Counted from the first letter of the stretch, positions 1 to 8,898 are shown. The stretch: DNA of 14,333 nucleotides from JACKBJ01 sp964549495 (GCA_964549495.1 CAZJWJ010000116.1:1-14333); one strand, 5' to 3'. Program-made: numbers and translations. The notes: a model not told the origin generated them from the letters alone.

Positions 1-242
1 GCAGCGGGCCGCAGCAGCGGATGCAGCGGTGCTCGAGCCCGAAAAAACATCCGTGACGGAGTACTAGGGCGCGGATGCAAAACGGGTTCGAGCGAGCATG
101 GGTCAGCGCGTTCGGTGACAAGTGGATGGCGTGGATGGGCGCGGAGACGGGGCATCGCCCCGTTGAGCACCCAGCCGCGTCAGCCGCGCAGACAGCGGGC
201 GTGCTGACTCGTGCGCAGCCGAAACGAGTTTTCAAACGCGCC
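1..242. other. No supportable gene; hairpins downstream of the cytochrome gene
   Basis: I see no convincing gene here. A minus-strand frame is open from an ATG at 50 (and in frame from 155) to the window edge, but it lacks a ribosome binding site and its residues are arginine- and proline-rich like non-coding GC-rich DNA. It could still be the first codons of a gene lying mostly outside the window. A perfect 7-bp inverted repeat with a 3-base loop lies at 147-163, and a 6-bp inverted repeat at 239-255 spans the stop codon of the cytochrome gene. Neither is followed by a T-run, so calling them terminators would be speculative. Confidence 0.4.
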
Positions 243-827
243 CTAGCGGAGGGCGACTTCTTCTTCGCAGACGGAGTCCGGGTCGAAGGCGAGCCAGGCG
301 ACGATCTTCTCGATCTGGGTGTCGGTGGTCGGCGAGTCCGGTAGGCCGCCTCGCTCCGGCATGACGCTGGTGCCGGGGGCGCCGTGGGTGTCGCCGGGCA
401 GCCAATAGGCGTTGGGCTCGTAGATGCTCTCGCGGATGTACTCCTCGGCGGTAGTTGCCGAGCCGGTGTAGTCCGCGGATTCGATGCGCTCCATCGCGAT
501 GTTGTGGATCTCGGTCAGGTCCGGGCCGACCGCTCCGCCACCGCTGACGCCGGGAATGATGTGGCAGGCGATGCAGACCGCCACGTCCGAGCTGGAGACG
601 CGCGGCGGCGCGCAGGGGTTCTGGGAGACCGGCGGAATGGCGGTCTGGGTGACGATGGCTTCGGCCATCTGCTGCGAGCGGCGGGTGCCGGCCGGGGTGT
701 TCTGGAACATGATCCAGAGGGTCCAGACCGTCAGGAAGACCAGGCCGATCGTGCTGAGCCAGGTGATCCAGCTGTAGCCCATCTTGAAGATGCCAAAGGG
801 GGCATCTTCGAAGTCATTGCTTGCCAT
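243..827 (-). CDS. Membrane-anchored monoheme cytochrome c
   Basis: This 194-residue protein is probably an electron carrier held on the outer face of the cytoplasmic membrane. Residues 19-41 form one hydrophobic helix near the N terminus. The heme-binding motif CIACH is at residues 85-89, followed by GPDL near 101-104, and Met156 in an SVMP context is the likely distal iron ligand; this spacing is typical of class I c-type cytochromes. The start has a GGAG-type ribosome binding site about 8 bases upstream, and a near-consensus promoter lies about 110 bases upstream, so the gene appears to be independently transcribed although uvrB precedes it on the same strand. No oxidase, reductase or other respiratory gene lies next to it in the window, so its redox partner is unknown. 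The class is secure; the specific role is not. Confidence 0.88.
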   Translation of the reverse strand: MASNDFEDAPFGIFKMGYSWITWLSTIGLVFLTVWTLWIMFQNTPAGTRRSQQMAEAIVTQTAIPPVSQNPCAPPRVSSSDVAVCIACHIIPGVSGGGAVGPDLTEIHNIAMERIESADYTGSATTAEEYIRESIYEPNAYWLPGDTHGAPGTSVMPERGGLPDSPTTDTQIEKIVAWLAFDPDSVCEEEVALR

Positions 828-940
828 TGCGTCGCTCTCTCCGTTGACGGTCCGAGGTCCCGGTGCGGCGTCGCCTGCAGTCCGAGCAATGCTGGGCGCC
901 AGGAGGCGGATGCAGCCGGCCGGTGGGGCAATCGGCGCGG

Positions 941-969
941 ATTCTAAGGTGGGGGGCGCGGGCTGTCAA
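941..969 (-). promoter_or_regulatory. Sigma70-type promoter for the cytochrome c gene
   Basis: On the minus strand a perfect -35 box TTGACA (964-969) is followed after exactly 17 bases by TAGAAT (941-946), which matches TATAAT at 5 of 6 positions. Transcription would begin near 934, leaving a leader of about 107 bases before the ATG at 827. This is the best promoter match in the window and separates cytochrome expression from uvrB. Confidence 0.7.
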
Positions 970-1086
970 ACCCCTGGCGGTCTGGAAGTGGTCCTATTGG
1001 AGTGGAGGAGGGAAGGGGGTTGGCGACGAGAGCTCCAAGCCGGTCGGTCACGAGGTGGGCAATGCCGAGCCTCAGGAAGCGGATGC

Positions 1087-3120
1087 TCAGGCGCGGTCGG
1101 TGCTGGACTTGGGGTTCAAGCGTTGCCACTCCGGGCGTTGGTCGACCAGCCGGCGGGTTTCGCGCAGGTCCTGGATCTGATCGCGGAGGAGGGCGGCGCG
1201 CTCGAACTCGAGCTCGCGGGCGGCCTTGTTCATCTCGGCTTCCAGGGACTCGATGACCTGGTCGAGCTCGGCGACCGGGAGCTGCTCGGCGGTGACCTCG
1301 TAGGATGCCGACTCCTCGGCGACGCGCTTGACCCGCTCGGTCAGGTCGTGGACCTCCTTGATGACGCTGCGCGGGGTGATGCCATGCGCCTCGTTGTAGG
1401 CCAGCTGCTTGGCGCGGCGGCGGTCGGTCTCGTCGATGGCCGATCGCATGGCCGGGGTGATCCTGTCGGCGTACATGACGACCAGGCCGTCGACGTGGCG
1501 CGCGGCGCGGCCGATGGTCTGGATCAGGGAGGTGGTGGAGCGCAGGAAGCCCTGCTTGTCGGCATCCAGGATAGCCACCAGGCTGACCTCGGGCAGGTCC
1601 AGGCCCTCGCGCAGGAGGTTGATGCCGACCACGGCGTCGTAGATGCCGAAGCGCAGATCGCGCAGGATCTCGATGCGCTCGAGGGTGTCGACCTCGCTGT
1701 GCAGGTAGTGGACCTTGATTCCGAGGTCGCCGATGTACTCGGCCAGGTCCTCGGCCATGCGCTTGGTCAGGGTGGTGATCAGGGCGCGTTGGCCCAGGGC
1801 GATCCGCTCGCGCAGGCGCGCGACCAGGTCGTCGACCTGGCCCTCGGTGGGCACGATCTCGATCCGGGGGTCGATGAGGCCGGTGGGGCGGATGACCAGG
1901 TCGACGATCTGCTGGCTGTGCTCGAGCTCGTAGGGGCCGGGCGTGGCCGAGGTGAAGATGGCCTGGTAGACCCGCTCCTCCCATTCGTCGAAGGTCAGCG
2001 GGCGGTTGTCGCGGGCCGAGGGCAGGCGGAAGCCATGGTCGACCAGGACCTGCTTGCGCGAGCGGTCGCCGTTGTACATGGCGCCGATCTGGGGCAGCAT
2101 CACGTGGCTCTCGTCTACGAAGATCAGGTAGTCGTCCGGGAAGTAGTCCAGCAGGGTCCAGGGCGGCTCGCCTTCCTCGCGGCCGGCGATGGGGCGCGAG
2201 TAGTTCTCGATGCCGTTGCAGTAGCCGAGCTCGCGCATCATCTCCAGGTCGTACTGGGTGCGCATTCGGATGCGTTGGGCTTCGATGAGCTTCTCGGCCG
2301 CCTCGAGCTCGGCGACGCGCTCGACCATCTCGAGCTCGATGCGCTCGATGCCCCGATCCAGCTTCTCGCGCGGGGTCATGAAGTGGCGGGCCGGGTAGAT
2401 CGCCAGGCGCTGGAGGCTCTCGAGCACCTCGCCGGTCAGGGGGTCGACGCGGGTGATGCGCTCGATCTCGTCGCCGAAGAGCTCGACGCGGTAGGCCTGC
2501 TCCTCGTAGGCCGGCTGGATCTCCAGGGTGTCGCCGCGCACCCGGAAGGTGCCGCGGCGCAGCTCGTAGTCGTTGCGATCGTACTGGACCTCGACCAGGT
2601 GCCGCAGCAGCTTGGTCCGGTCGCGCACCTCGCCGACCTTCATCTCGACCACCACCTGGCCGTAGTCCTCCGGCGAGCCCAGACCGTAGATGCTCGAGAC
2701 GCTGGCGACGATGATCACGTCGCGGCGCTCGAAGAGCGCGCTGGTGGCCGCCAGGCGCAGGCGATCGATCTCGTCGTTGATCTGGGCATCCTTCTCGATG
2801 AAGGTGTCGCTGCGCGGGATGTAGGCCTCGGGCTGGTAGTAGTCGTAGTAGGAGACGAAGTACTCGACGGCGTTGTCGGGGAAGAACTCGCGGAACTCGC
2901 TGTAGAGCTGCGCCGCCAGGGTCTTGTTGTGCACCAGCACCAGGGTCGGCCGGTTGACCGCCTCGATGATCTTGCTCATCACGTAGGTCTTGCCCGTGCC
3001 GGTGGCGCCGAGCAAGGTCTGGAACTTGTGGCCGGCCTCCAGGCCCCGCAGCAGCTTCTCGATGGCCTGCGGCTGATCGCCGGCCGGCTGGAAGGGGCTC
3101 ACGACCTTCAGGTCGGGCAT
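1087..3120 (-). CDS. uvrB: UvrABC excinuclease subunit B
   Basis: This 677-residue protein is full length for UvrB, the DNA-damage-verifying helicase-like subunit of nucleotide excision repair, which is loaded by UvrA and then recruits UvrC. The Walker A motif GATGTGKT is at residues 38-45. The aromatic beta-hairpin that inserts between the DNA strands begins near Tyr91 (YYDYYQPEAY) with IPRSDTFIEKD after it. The Walker B/DEAD-like box DESH is at 336-339. The C-terminal UVR coiled-coil motif that contacts UvrC lies at about 615-650. The start has GGGAG about 10 bases upstream. It lies 159 bases downstream of the propeller gene on the same strand but has its own leader with a LexA-like palindrome, so SOS control is likely. 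uvrA sits on the same strand about 11 kb away. Confidence 0.98.
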   Translation of the reverse strand: MPDLKVVSPFQPAGDQPQAIEKLLRGLEAGHKFQTLLGATGTGKTYVMSKIIEAVNRPTLVLVHNKTLAAQLYSEFREFFPDNAVEYFVSYYDYYQPEAYIPRSDTFIEKDAQINDEIDRLRLAATSALFERRDVIIVASVSSIYGLGSPEDYGQVVVEMKVGEVRDRTKLLRHLVEVQYDRNDYELRRGTFRVRGDTLEIQPAYEEQAYRVELFGDEIERITRVDPLTGEVLESLQRLAIYPARHFMTPREKLDRGIERIELEMVERVAELEAAEKLIEAQRIRMRTQYDLEMMRELGYCNGIENYSRPIAGREEGEPPWTLLDYFPDDYLIFVDESHVMLPQIGAMYNGDRSRKQVLVDHGFRLPSARDNRPLTFDEWEERVYQAIFTSATPGPYELEHSQQIVDLVIRPTGLIDPRIEIVPTEGQVDDLVARLRERIALGQRALITTLTKRMAEDLAEYIGDLGIKVHYLHSEVDTLERIEILRDLRFGIYDAVVGINLLREGLDLPEVSLVAILDADKQGFLRSTTSLIQTIGRAARHVDGLVVMYADRITPAMRSAIDETDRRRAKQLAYNEAHGITPRSVIKEVHDLTERVKRVAEESASYEVTAEQLPVAELDQVIESLEAEMNKAARELEFERAALLRDQIQDLRETRRLVDQRPEWQRLNPKSSTDRA

Positions 3121-3144
3121 GCGGTAAGACTCCCGTGGTGGTGG

Positions 3145-3158
3145 CGAACGGGTGTTCG
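3145..3158. promoter_or_regulatory. LexA-like (SOS box) palindrome upstream of uvrB
   Basis: The 14-base perfect dyad CGAAC-GGGT-GTTCG lies 25 bases upstream of the uvrB start. It fits the Gram-positive LexA/DinR consensus CGAAC-RNRY-GTTCG at every position. It sits just downstream of a possible -10 element (TATCCT, minus strand, 3166-3171), where a bound repressor would cover the start of transcription. uvrB is a classical SOS gene in many bacteria, which supports the reading. No lexA gene is visible in the window. Confidence 0.65.
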
Positions 3159-3165
3159 ACCCTTT

Positions 3166-3171
3166 AGGATA
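3166..3171 (-). promoter_or_regulatory. Possible -10 element of uvrB
   Basis: TATCCT on the minus strand matches TATAAT at 4 of 6 positions and is correctly placed for a start near 3159, which would put the LexA-like dyad over the transcription start. At 17-18 bases upstream there is only TGGTCG/CTGGTC, a poor -35 box, so this is tentative. Confidence 0.3.
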
Positions 3172-3279
3172 GCGCCGACCGATCGAATCGACCAGCCCGT
3201 GATGGCCGAATCCTCCGTGCTCGACTGCAGCATCGCATCACCATCGGATCGGGGTGCAATAGGTGGTCGTCGCTTCACC

Positions 3280-5329
3280 CTATCGTCGAAGCAGCAGCAG
3301 CGGGAGCCATGCCGCGCCCGGAAGGGACGTCGGTGCCGCGGTCGGCGGCTCCGTTGCCCTGGCGCTCGACGTCGGCTGGAGGCTCGGGCTCGGCTCGGAG
3401 GTGGCGCTAGGGCTCGGGCTGGCGGTGGCGCTCGGACTGGTCTCGGGGGTGGCGCTGGCCTGGAGGGTGGCGCTGGGCTCGGCTGTGTCGGTCCCCGTCG
3501 GGCCCGGGCTGGGCCTGGGGGTGACGGTCGGGGCCGGCTCGAGCAGGGGGCCATGAACGATGTACACGGCGCCTACAGAGCGTCGGTCCAGCGCGGCGAC
3601 ATCCGGGAAGCCGATGTGCAGATCATCGTCGCCGTCGCCGTCGGTATCGGCCATGCGCAGGGTGATGCCGCCCTTGCCGCCGTCGGCACTCGGACCGTAG
3701 ACCACGAGATCCGCGGTCTGTGCGCTGGCCGTGATGACGCCATGGCTTGGGATGGGGCCGGTCCAGCCATAGACGCGGCCGGCGCTGCCGAGGCCGGCAG
3801 CGTCGGCAAAGGGCGCGGCCACGACCAGGTCGGCCTGTCCATCGCGGTTCAGGTCGCCGGGCGCGACGGTCCAGCCGAAGCGCTCGCCGGCCTCGGTAGC
3901 GCGGATCGAGNNNNNNNNNNCTCGGCCGGGAAAAACGTCAGATCGGCGATGTTGCCGGCGGAGGGACCGGCGTCGAGTTCGAGGGTCAGCGCGTCAGCGG
4001 TGACGTGGAAGGAAGCGGGCCACGGATTGGGTTGCGGCAACGCTCGCCGGGTCGCGGCGAAGCCTTCAGTCCAGCGCGGATCGAGAGGTGCGGGGTCGAG
4101 TCCAGCGCGTGGGTGCCGGTGAGGACCGGGCCGGCCAGGAGCACCGCGCTGCCGGCCTTGGACGCGCCGGGCGCATCGTCCAGGGAAGCGCCGACCAGGA
4201 GGTCGAGCCGGCCGTCGCCGGTCCAGTCGTCGATGGCCAGCACCTGGCCGCGACAGCTGCAGCCGCCGGTCGATAGGGCGCTGCCCAGGCCCATGCCATC
4301 GCGCCCCAAGATGCGGATCGCGGCGTCCGCGGCCCGTTCGGGCCGGCCGAAGCTCGGGCCACCGCGAAAGACGTGGACCGCGCCCGAGCCGGCCGGCCCC
4401 TCGCTGCTGCTCAACGCGACGATCGCCAGGTCCTCGAAGCCGTCGTCGTCGATGTCTCCCGAGGCCATGGCCGCACCGAAGAAGCCGCTGGTCAGGTCCC
4501 CGTCGATGGTGAAGTCGGGCTCCTCGATCTGGAGCTCGATGACCTCGCCCTCGCGCAGCGGCCCCCACCAGCCGTAGACCCGGCCGGTGAAACCTTCGCG
4601 GAAGGCGGCCGAGGCCGCCAGATCGGTCCGGCCGTCCCCGTTCCAGTCGCCGGTGACCAGGTAGGTGCCCAGCCGATCGGCCTCGGTGGCGCTGCTGCGG
4701 CCGGCGATGTAGACGTCCGGCTCGGCATCCAGGAAGTCCACATCGCCGCCAACGCCCTCGCCGCCGAGCATGATGTAGATGGCGCCGGCATTGGCCAGCA
4801 GCCGTTCGGAGTTCTCCGGATCGACCGGATCGGCCAGCACCGAGGCCACGATCCAGTCGTCGATGCCGTCGTCGTCGATGTCGCCGGCGGCTACCGATGA
4901 ACCCAATCGCGCCTCCAGGCCGCGTCCGGTCAGGCTCCAGTCGCGGTTGGCCGCCTGCGCGAGGTCCAACATGGCCGGCCAGCTCTCTCGGCCGAAGTGC
5001 AGGTAGGATCGGCCGATGATGTTGCGCCCGCCGGTGGACCACCAATGCGCGCCCGTCACCAGGTCGGCCAGCCCGTCGTCGTTGACATCGCCGATGGCCA
5101 TGTCGTTGCCCAGCTGCTCCTTCTGCGCCTCGCCGGCCAGCATCACGTCGCCGCCACCAGCCAGATCGACCACCCGAGCCTCCTCCGGGGCGCCGGAAGG
5201 CTGGCCCGGTAGAGGGGCGGTGGCCAGGAGGCCGGCCAGCGCCGACAAGCCCCCGATCGTCATTCCGGCCAGGGCGCTGGCGGCGACGAGGCCCGCGCGC
5301 CGACCGAGGGGGGTGGGGGGAGGGATCAT
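3280..5329 (-). CDS. Seven-bladed FG-GAP propeller surface protein (interrupted by indel and gap)
   Basis: This is an integrin-alpha-like beta-propeller, probably exported and surface-displayed. A hydrophobic signal or anchor segment spans residues 14-38. Seven FG-GAP repeats follow, each with a calcium-loop motif of the DxDxDG type: DVNDDG (81), DIDDDG (about 150), DWNGDG (228), DIDDDG (292), DDWTGDG (about 367), DLNRDG (bases about 3838-3855) and DTDGDG (bases about 3630-3648). Seven is the classical blade number. A Pro/Ser/Thr-rich stalk of about 75 residues then leads to a tail reading WLPLLLLRR. The reading frame breaks twice: a probable missing base in the G-run at 4092-4095, and the N gap at 3911-3920. 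The frames on either side both read sensible propeller sequence, so I treat this as one gene with sequence errors rather than a pseudogene. The region between blades 5 and 6 is about 50 residues longer than the others. The start has GGAG 10 bases upstream. The ligand is unknown. Confidence 0.82.
3911..3920. other. Assembly gap (10 N) inside the propeller gene
   Basis: Ten Ns fall between blades 5 and 6. The coding frames on the two sides are not compatible with a true length of 10. If the gene is intact, the real gap should be 2 modulo 3 bases long. The run is therefore likely a placeholder of arbitrary size. Confidence 0.9.
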
Positions 5330-5408
5330 CGGGTCGTCGCTCCAGGTGGGGAGATGGCCGGCGGAGGTGGAGGGCCGAACGCTGCTTGGCCGCGTCGGGG
5401 AACCTCCG

Positions 5409-5415
5409 CATTATA
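5409..5415. promoter_or_regulatory. Overlapping divergent -10 elements between propeller gene and DUF503 gene
   Basis: On the minus strand 5410-5415 reads a perfect TATAAT, giving a leader of about 75 bases for the propeller gene, though its -35 region is poor. On the plus strand CATTAT (5409-5414) has TTGGCC (5386-5391) exactly 17 bases upstream, giving a leader of about 118 bases for the DUF503 gene. The two -10 boxes share five bases. Transcription in both directions from one symmetric AT-rich patch is a known arrangement in bacteria. Confidence 0.45.
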
Positions 5416-5538
5416 GGGGATGCCCGATGTCGAGCATGCCACCCGCCGAGCCAGGTCGGTCGGGACGCCCGACGTCGGCCTCGAGACACACCGACCGCAT
5501 CGCGGCAAGTCGCCGAACCACCACCGGGGAGCCGAGGA

Positions 5539-5829
5539 ATGTCGAGCGTGATCGGACTGGCGACCTTGCGCTTCGGGATGCATGCCGCCGCGTCCCTCAA
5601 GGACAAGCGCAGCGTCTCCAAAGGGCTCGCGGCGCGCATTCGCCAACGCTTCAACGTAGCGGTGGCCGAAACCGATACGCAGGATTCGATCTCGACCCTC
5701 ACGCTGGGCGTCGTCTGTTTGAGCAACTCGGAGCGACACGTCCAGTCGATGCTGGCGCAGGTCGTTGGCTTCGTCGAGTCCTTGCGTCTCGACGCCGATC
5801 TGATCGACTACGAGGTCGAGCTGCTTTGA
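5539..5829 (+). CDS. DUF503 / YlxP family protein
   Basis: This 96-residue protein matches the DUF503 (YlxP-like) family in length and pattern. The N terminus reads VIGLATLRFGMHAAASLKDK at residues 4-23 (this family typically has a SLKEKR box here), followed by RFNVAVAETD at 37-46 and LIDYEVELL at the C terminus, which is the family's usual ending. Members are small cytoplasmic proteins linked to ribosome maturation and often lie near nusA-infB-rbfA, which is not the case here. I chose the ATG at 5539, with GGGGAG about 8 bases upstream, over longer in-frame starts, because residues before it do not resemble the family. A GTG at 5548 is a possible alternative. Transcription is probably from the divergent promoter near 5400. 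Confidence 0.9.
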   Translation: MSSVIGLATLRFGMHAAASLKDKRSVSKGLAARIRQRFNVAVAETDTQDSISTLTLGVVCLSNSERHVQSMLAQVVGFVESLRLDADLIDYEVELL

Positions 5830-5866
5830 CGGACTCGGTCACCGTGTGCTCGATGCAGGAGTCGGC

Positions 5867-5895
5867 TTGGCCCGCTGTACGTCGACTGCCATAAT
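5867..5895 (+). promoter_or_regulatory. Promoter for the small two-helix membrane protein
   Basis: TTGGCC (5867-5872), a 17-base spacer and CATAAT (5890-5895) preceded by TGC, which resembles an extended -10. Transcription would start near 5902, about 60 bases before the ATG at 5963. The membrane-protein gene is thus likely separate from the DUF503 gene upstream. Confidence 0.5.
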
Positions 5896-5962
5896 CCAGC
5901 CGCGCGCAGCGCTGCCTGGCGGGCGCGCTCGGAGCCCGCTCGTCTCGACCCGAGAGGTCGTC

Positions 5963-6335
5963 ATGTCCCCCGCAACGCGTCAGAGCATCGAGATCCTTGC
6001 CAGCCTCGCCGGCAGCTTCCTGCTGCTGCTGATCTTCCTCATGCTGGTCGCGTCGTTTCGGATGTTCGACCCGGCCCTGGAGGANNNNNNNNNNGCTGGT
6101 CGCGGCCTGCGTGCTCTTGTGGCTGCTCGGCCGTGGCCTGTCCATCGCGCGGGTGCATGCCGATCGGATCGCGCTCTGGCTGACCGATCGTGCGCAACGC
6201 GGCGAGGCGCTGACGCGCGCCTCGGTCCGGGAGATGGCCGAGCCCCAGATTCGTGCGCTGAGCACCTGGGCGGGTTTGCGCGCCGGCCTCAGGAGCCTGA
6301 TGTCCGGCCTGCCCGACGAGTCCGATTCGCGCTAG
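5963..6335 (+). CDS. Small two-helix membrane protein, split by an assembly gap
   Basis: I do not recognise a family. The N-terminal part (40 residues) has one hydrophobic helix at about residues 13-32, rich in Leu. After the N gap the C-terminal part (79 residues, from 6096) begins with a second helix (LVAACVLLWLLGRGL) and continues as a charged, Arg-rich cytoplasmic-type tail containing REMAEPQIRAL. The full protein would be about 120 residues plus the gap. The start has GAGAGG 6 bases upstream and a good promoter further up. If the gene is intact, the true gap length should be a multiple of 3. Its stop codon shares CTAG with the stop of the opposing NYN gene. Function is unknown. Confidence 0.7.
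6085..6094. other. Assembly gap (10 N) inside the small membrane protein gene
   Basis: Ten Ns separate two reading frames that each encode a hydrophobic helix. A literal 10-base gap would break the frame, so the run is likely a placeholder. Confidence 0.9.
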
Positions 6336-7183
6336 CGCCCATCATCCTCGAAGACCGGTTGCTCCATCGCCGCGACCCGCTCGACCAAGGGGTCTTCGCG
6401 GTCAAGCTCCAGGGTCCGCAGGCTGCGCCCGTCGTCGGTGTCCAGCTGTCCCTCGATCAGGATCGAGCGGTCCTTGAGCTCCGTCAGCAGGTCGGTCACC
6501 CGGTCCTCGGTGAAGCCCAGCTTGTGATGCGGCGAGAGCGCGTGCGAGCGGATGAAGCCGAAGGTCATATAGGGCCGGTTGTCGTCCAGCCAGAGTATCA
6601 GCTGCAGGAGGCGGACCAGCTCCCGCTCGTCGATCTCGTCGGCTTCGGGCGTCTGGGCCGGGCCCGGTGCCGACGGAGTCATGCGCTCCGCGGCCGGCCG
6701 GCTTTCGAGGTGGTCGTCGCGCAGCGGATCGTAGAGATCTGCACTCTCGATCAGGTCGGCCGAGACGCTGCCCGGCACGCCGGCGATGACCACCTGCTTG
6801 CCGAAGCGATGCCGCGCGCGGGCCGTGACCCGGATGAAGTCCGAGTCGCCGGTCATCAAGACCAGGGTGCCAACGTTGGGGCGGTCGAGCAGGCAGTCGA
6901 TGATGTCCATCAACATGGCCATGTCGGCGCTCGACTTGTGGGGCACGTCCGGGCTGCGGCGCGGCACGTCGCTGGGGGTGATGCCGGCCACCTCGAGCTT
7001 GCGGCGGTAGAGCGAGGGCTGCTGGGTGAAGTCCGCGTAGGCGTAAGCCACCGCCACCGGACCGTACTTGCGCGCCTTCTCCATCAGCAGCTGGGGATCC
7101 GGCTCCTGTCCGAAATTGTTCATGAGACCATAGCGAATGTTCTCGAAATCGATGAACAGGCCAACCTCGATCTGATTCGACAT
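6332..7183 (-). CDS. NYN-domain (PIN-like, LabA/DUF88-type) protein with C-terminal extension
   Basis: This 283-residue protein carries an NYN domain, a PIN-like metal-dependent ribonuclease fold. Conserved acidic residues are visible: Asp12 in LFIDFENI with Asn15, Asp87 in KSSADMAM, and Asp113/Asp115 in TGDSDF, followed by the VVIAGVPGSVSADLIESAD strand-helix. After a Pro-rich linker (about 165-185), residues 187-262 form a second predominantly helical domain with two hydrophobic helices and a basic hairpin, resembling the winged-helix or OST-HTH-like modules often fused to NYN domains; this is an inference. I chose the ATG at 7183 (CGGAGG 11 bases upstream) over a TTG at 7207. It overlaps the convergent membrane-protein gene by 4 bases. 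Likely substrate is RNA, but no target is known. Confidence 0.88.
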   Translation of the reverse strand: MSNQIEVGLFIDFENIRYGLMNNFGQEPDPQLLMEKARKYGPVAVAYAYADFTQQPSLYRRKLEVAGITPSDVPRRSPDVPHKSSADMAMLMDIIDCLLDRPNVGTLVLMTGDSDFIRVTARARHRFGKQVVIAGVPGSVSADLIESADLYDPLRDDHLESRPAAERMTPSAPGPAQTPEADEIDERELVRLLQLILWLDDNRPYMTFGFIRSHALSPHHKLGFTEDRVTDLLTELKDRSILIEGQLDTDDGRSLRTLELDREDPLVERVAAMEQPVFEDDGR

Positions 7184-7370
7184 AATCCGAAGAGCCTCCG
7201 AATGCAATGGGCGGACGACGGCAACGCGCTGCGCGCGCCGCGGCCAGAGAAGCCAGTGGGGCGTTGGAATTCGGTGCGGCCGGGAATGGGAGCGGAAACG
7301 GGATGGTCGGGGCGAAACCCCCGGGGCTCAAATGGAACCGGCGGGGCGCGAGCGAACCGGCCCGAGAACA

Positions 7371-7400
7371 ACTATAACCGAGCCGCGCGAAGCGGGTCAA
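7371..7400 (-). promoter_or_regulatory. Promoter for the NYN gene
   Basis: On the minus strand TTGACC (7395-7400), an 18-base spacer and TATAGT (7371-7376) make a good sigma70-type match. The predicted start near 7364 leaves a leader of about 180 bases before the ATG at 7183, unusually long for this window. A small inverted repeat, CCGC-TTCGC-GCGG, lies in the spacer and could be a repressor site. No known riboswitch was recognised in the leader. Confidence 0.55.
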
Positions 7401-7445
7401 CCGGTGTCGTCGGCGGCCCGGGGTCTCGGAGACGGCGGGTGCGGA

Positions 7446-8834
<1,389 letters not shown>

Positions 8835-8898
8835 GCGCTTGCTCCCAAGGCTCGAGCCCGCAAGACACTCCGTGAAGGAGTTCGAGGATCGACCTGCA

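Noticed and set aside
1..155. Minus-strand frame open to the window edge
   Set aside because: No ribosome binding site or clear promoter, and composition like non-coding DNA; too little sequence to support a gene.
147..163. Perfect 7-bp hairpin downstream of the cytochrome gene as an intrinsic terminator
   Set aside because: There is no T-run on the minus strand after it and it lies about 80 bases past the stop codon; chance in GC-rich DNA is possible.
3345..3550. GC-rich near-periodic sequence that could be a tandem repeat or CRISPR-like array
   Set aside because: It encodes the Pro/Ser/Thr stalk of the propeller protein. The repetition is codon-level low complexity with no fixed repeat-spacer pattern.
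784..4122. A very long open plus-strand frame opposite uvrB and the propeller gene
   Set aside because: It is a GC-rich antisense shadow. It has low-complexity Leu/Val/Asp/Gly sequence, runs through the promoter regions and the N gap, and the minus strand carries complete uvrB with all its motifs.
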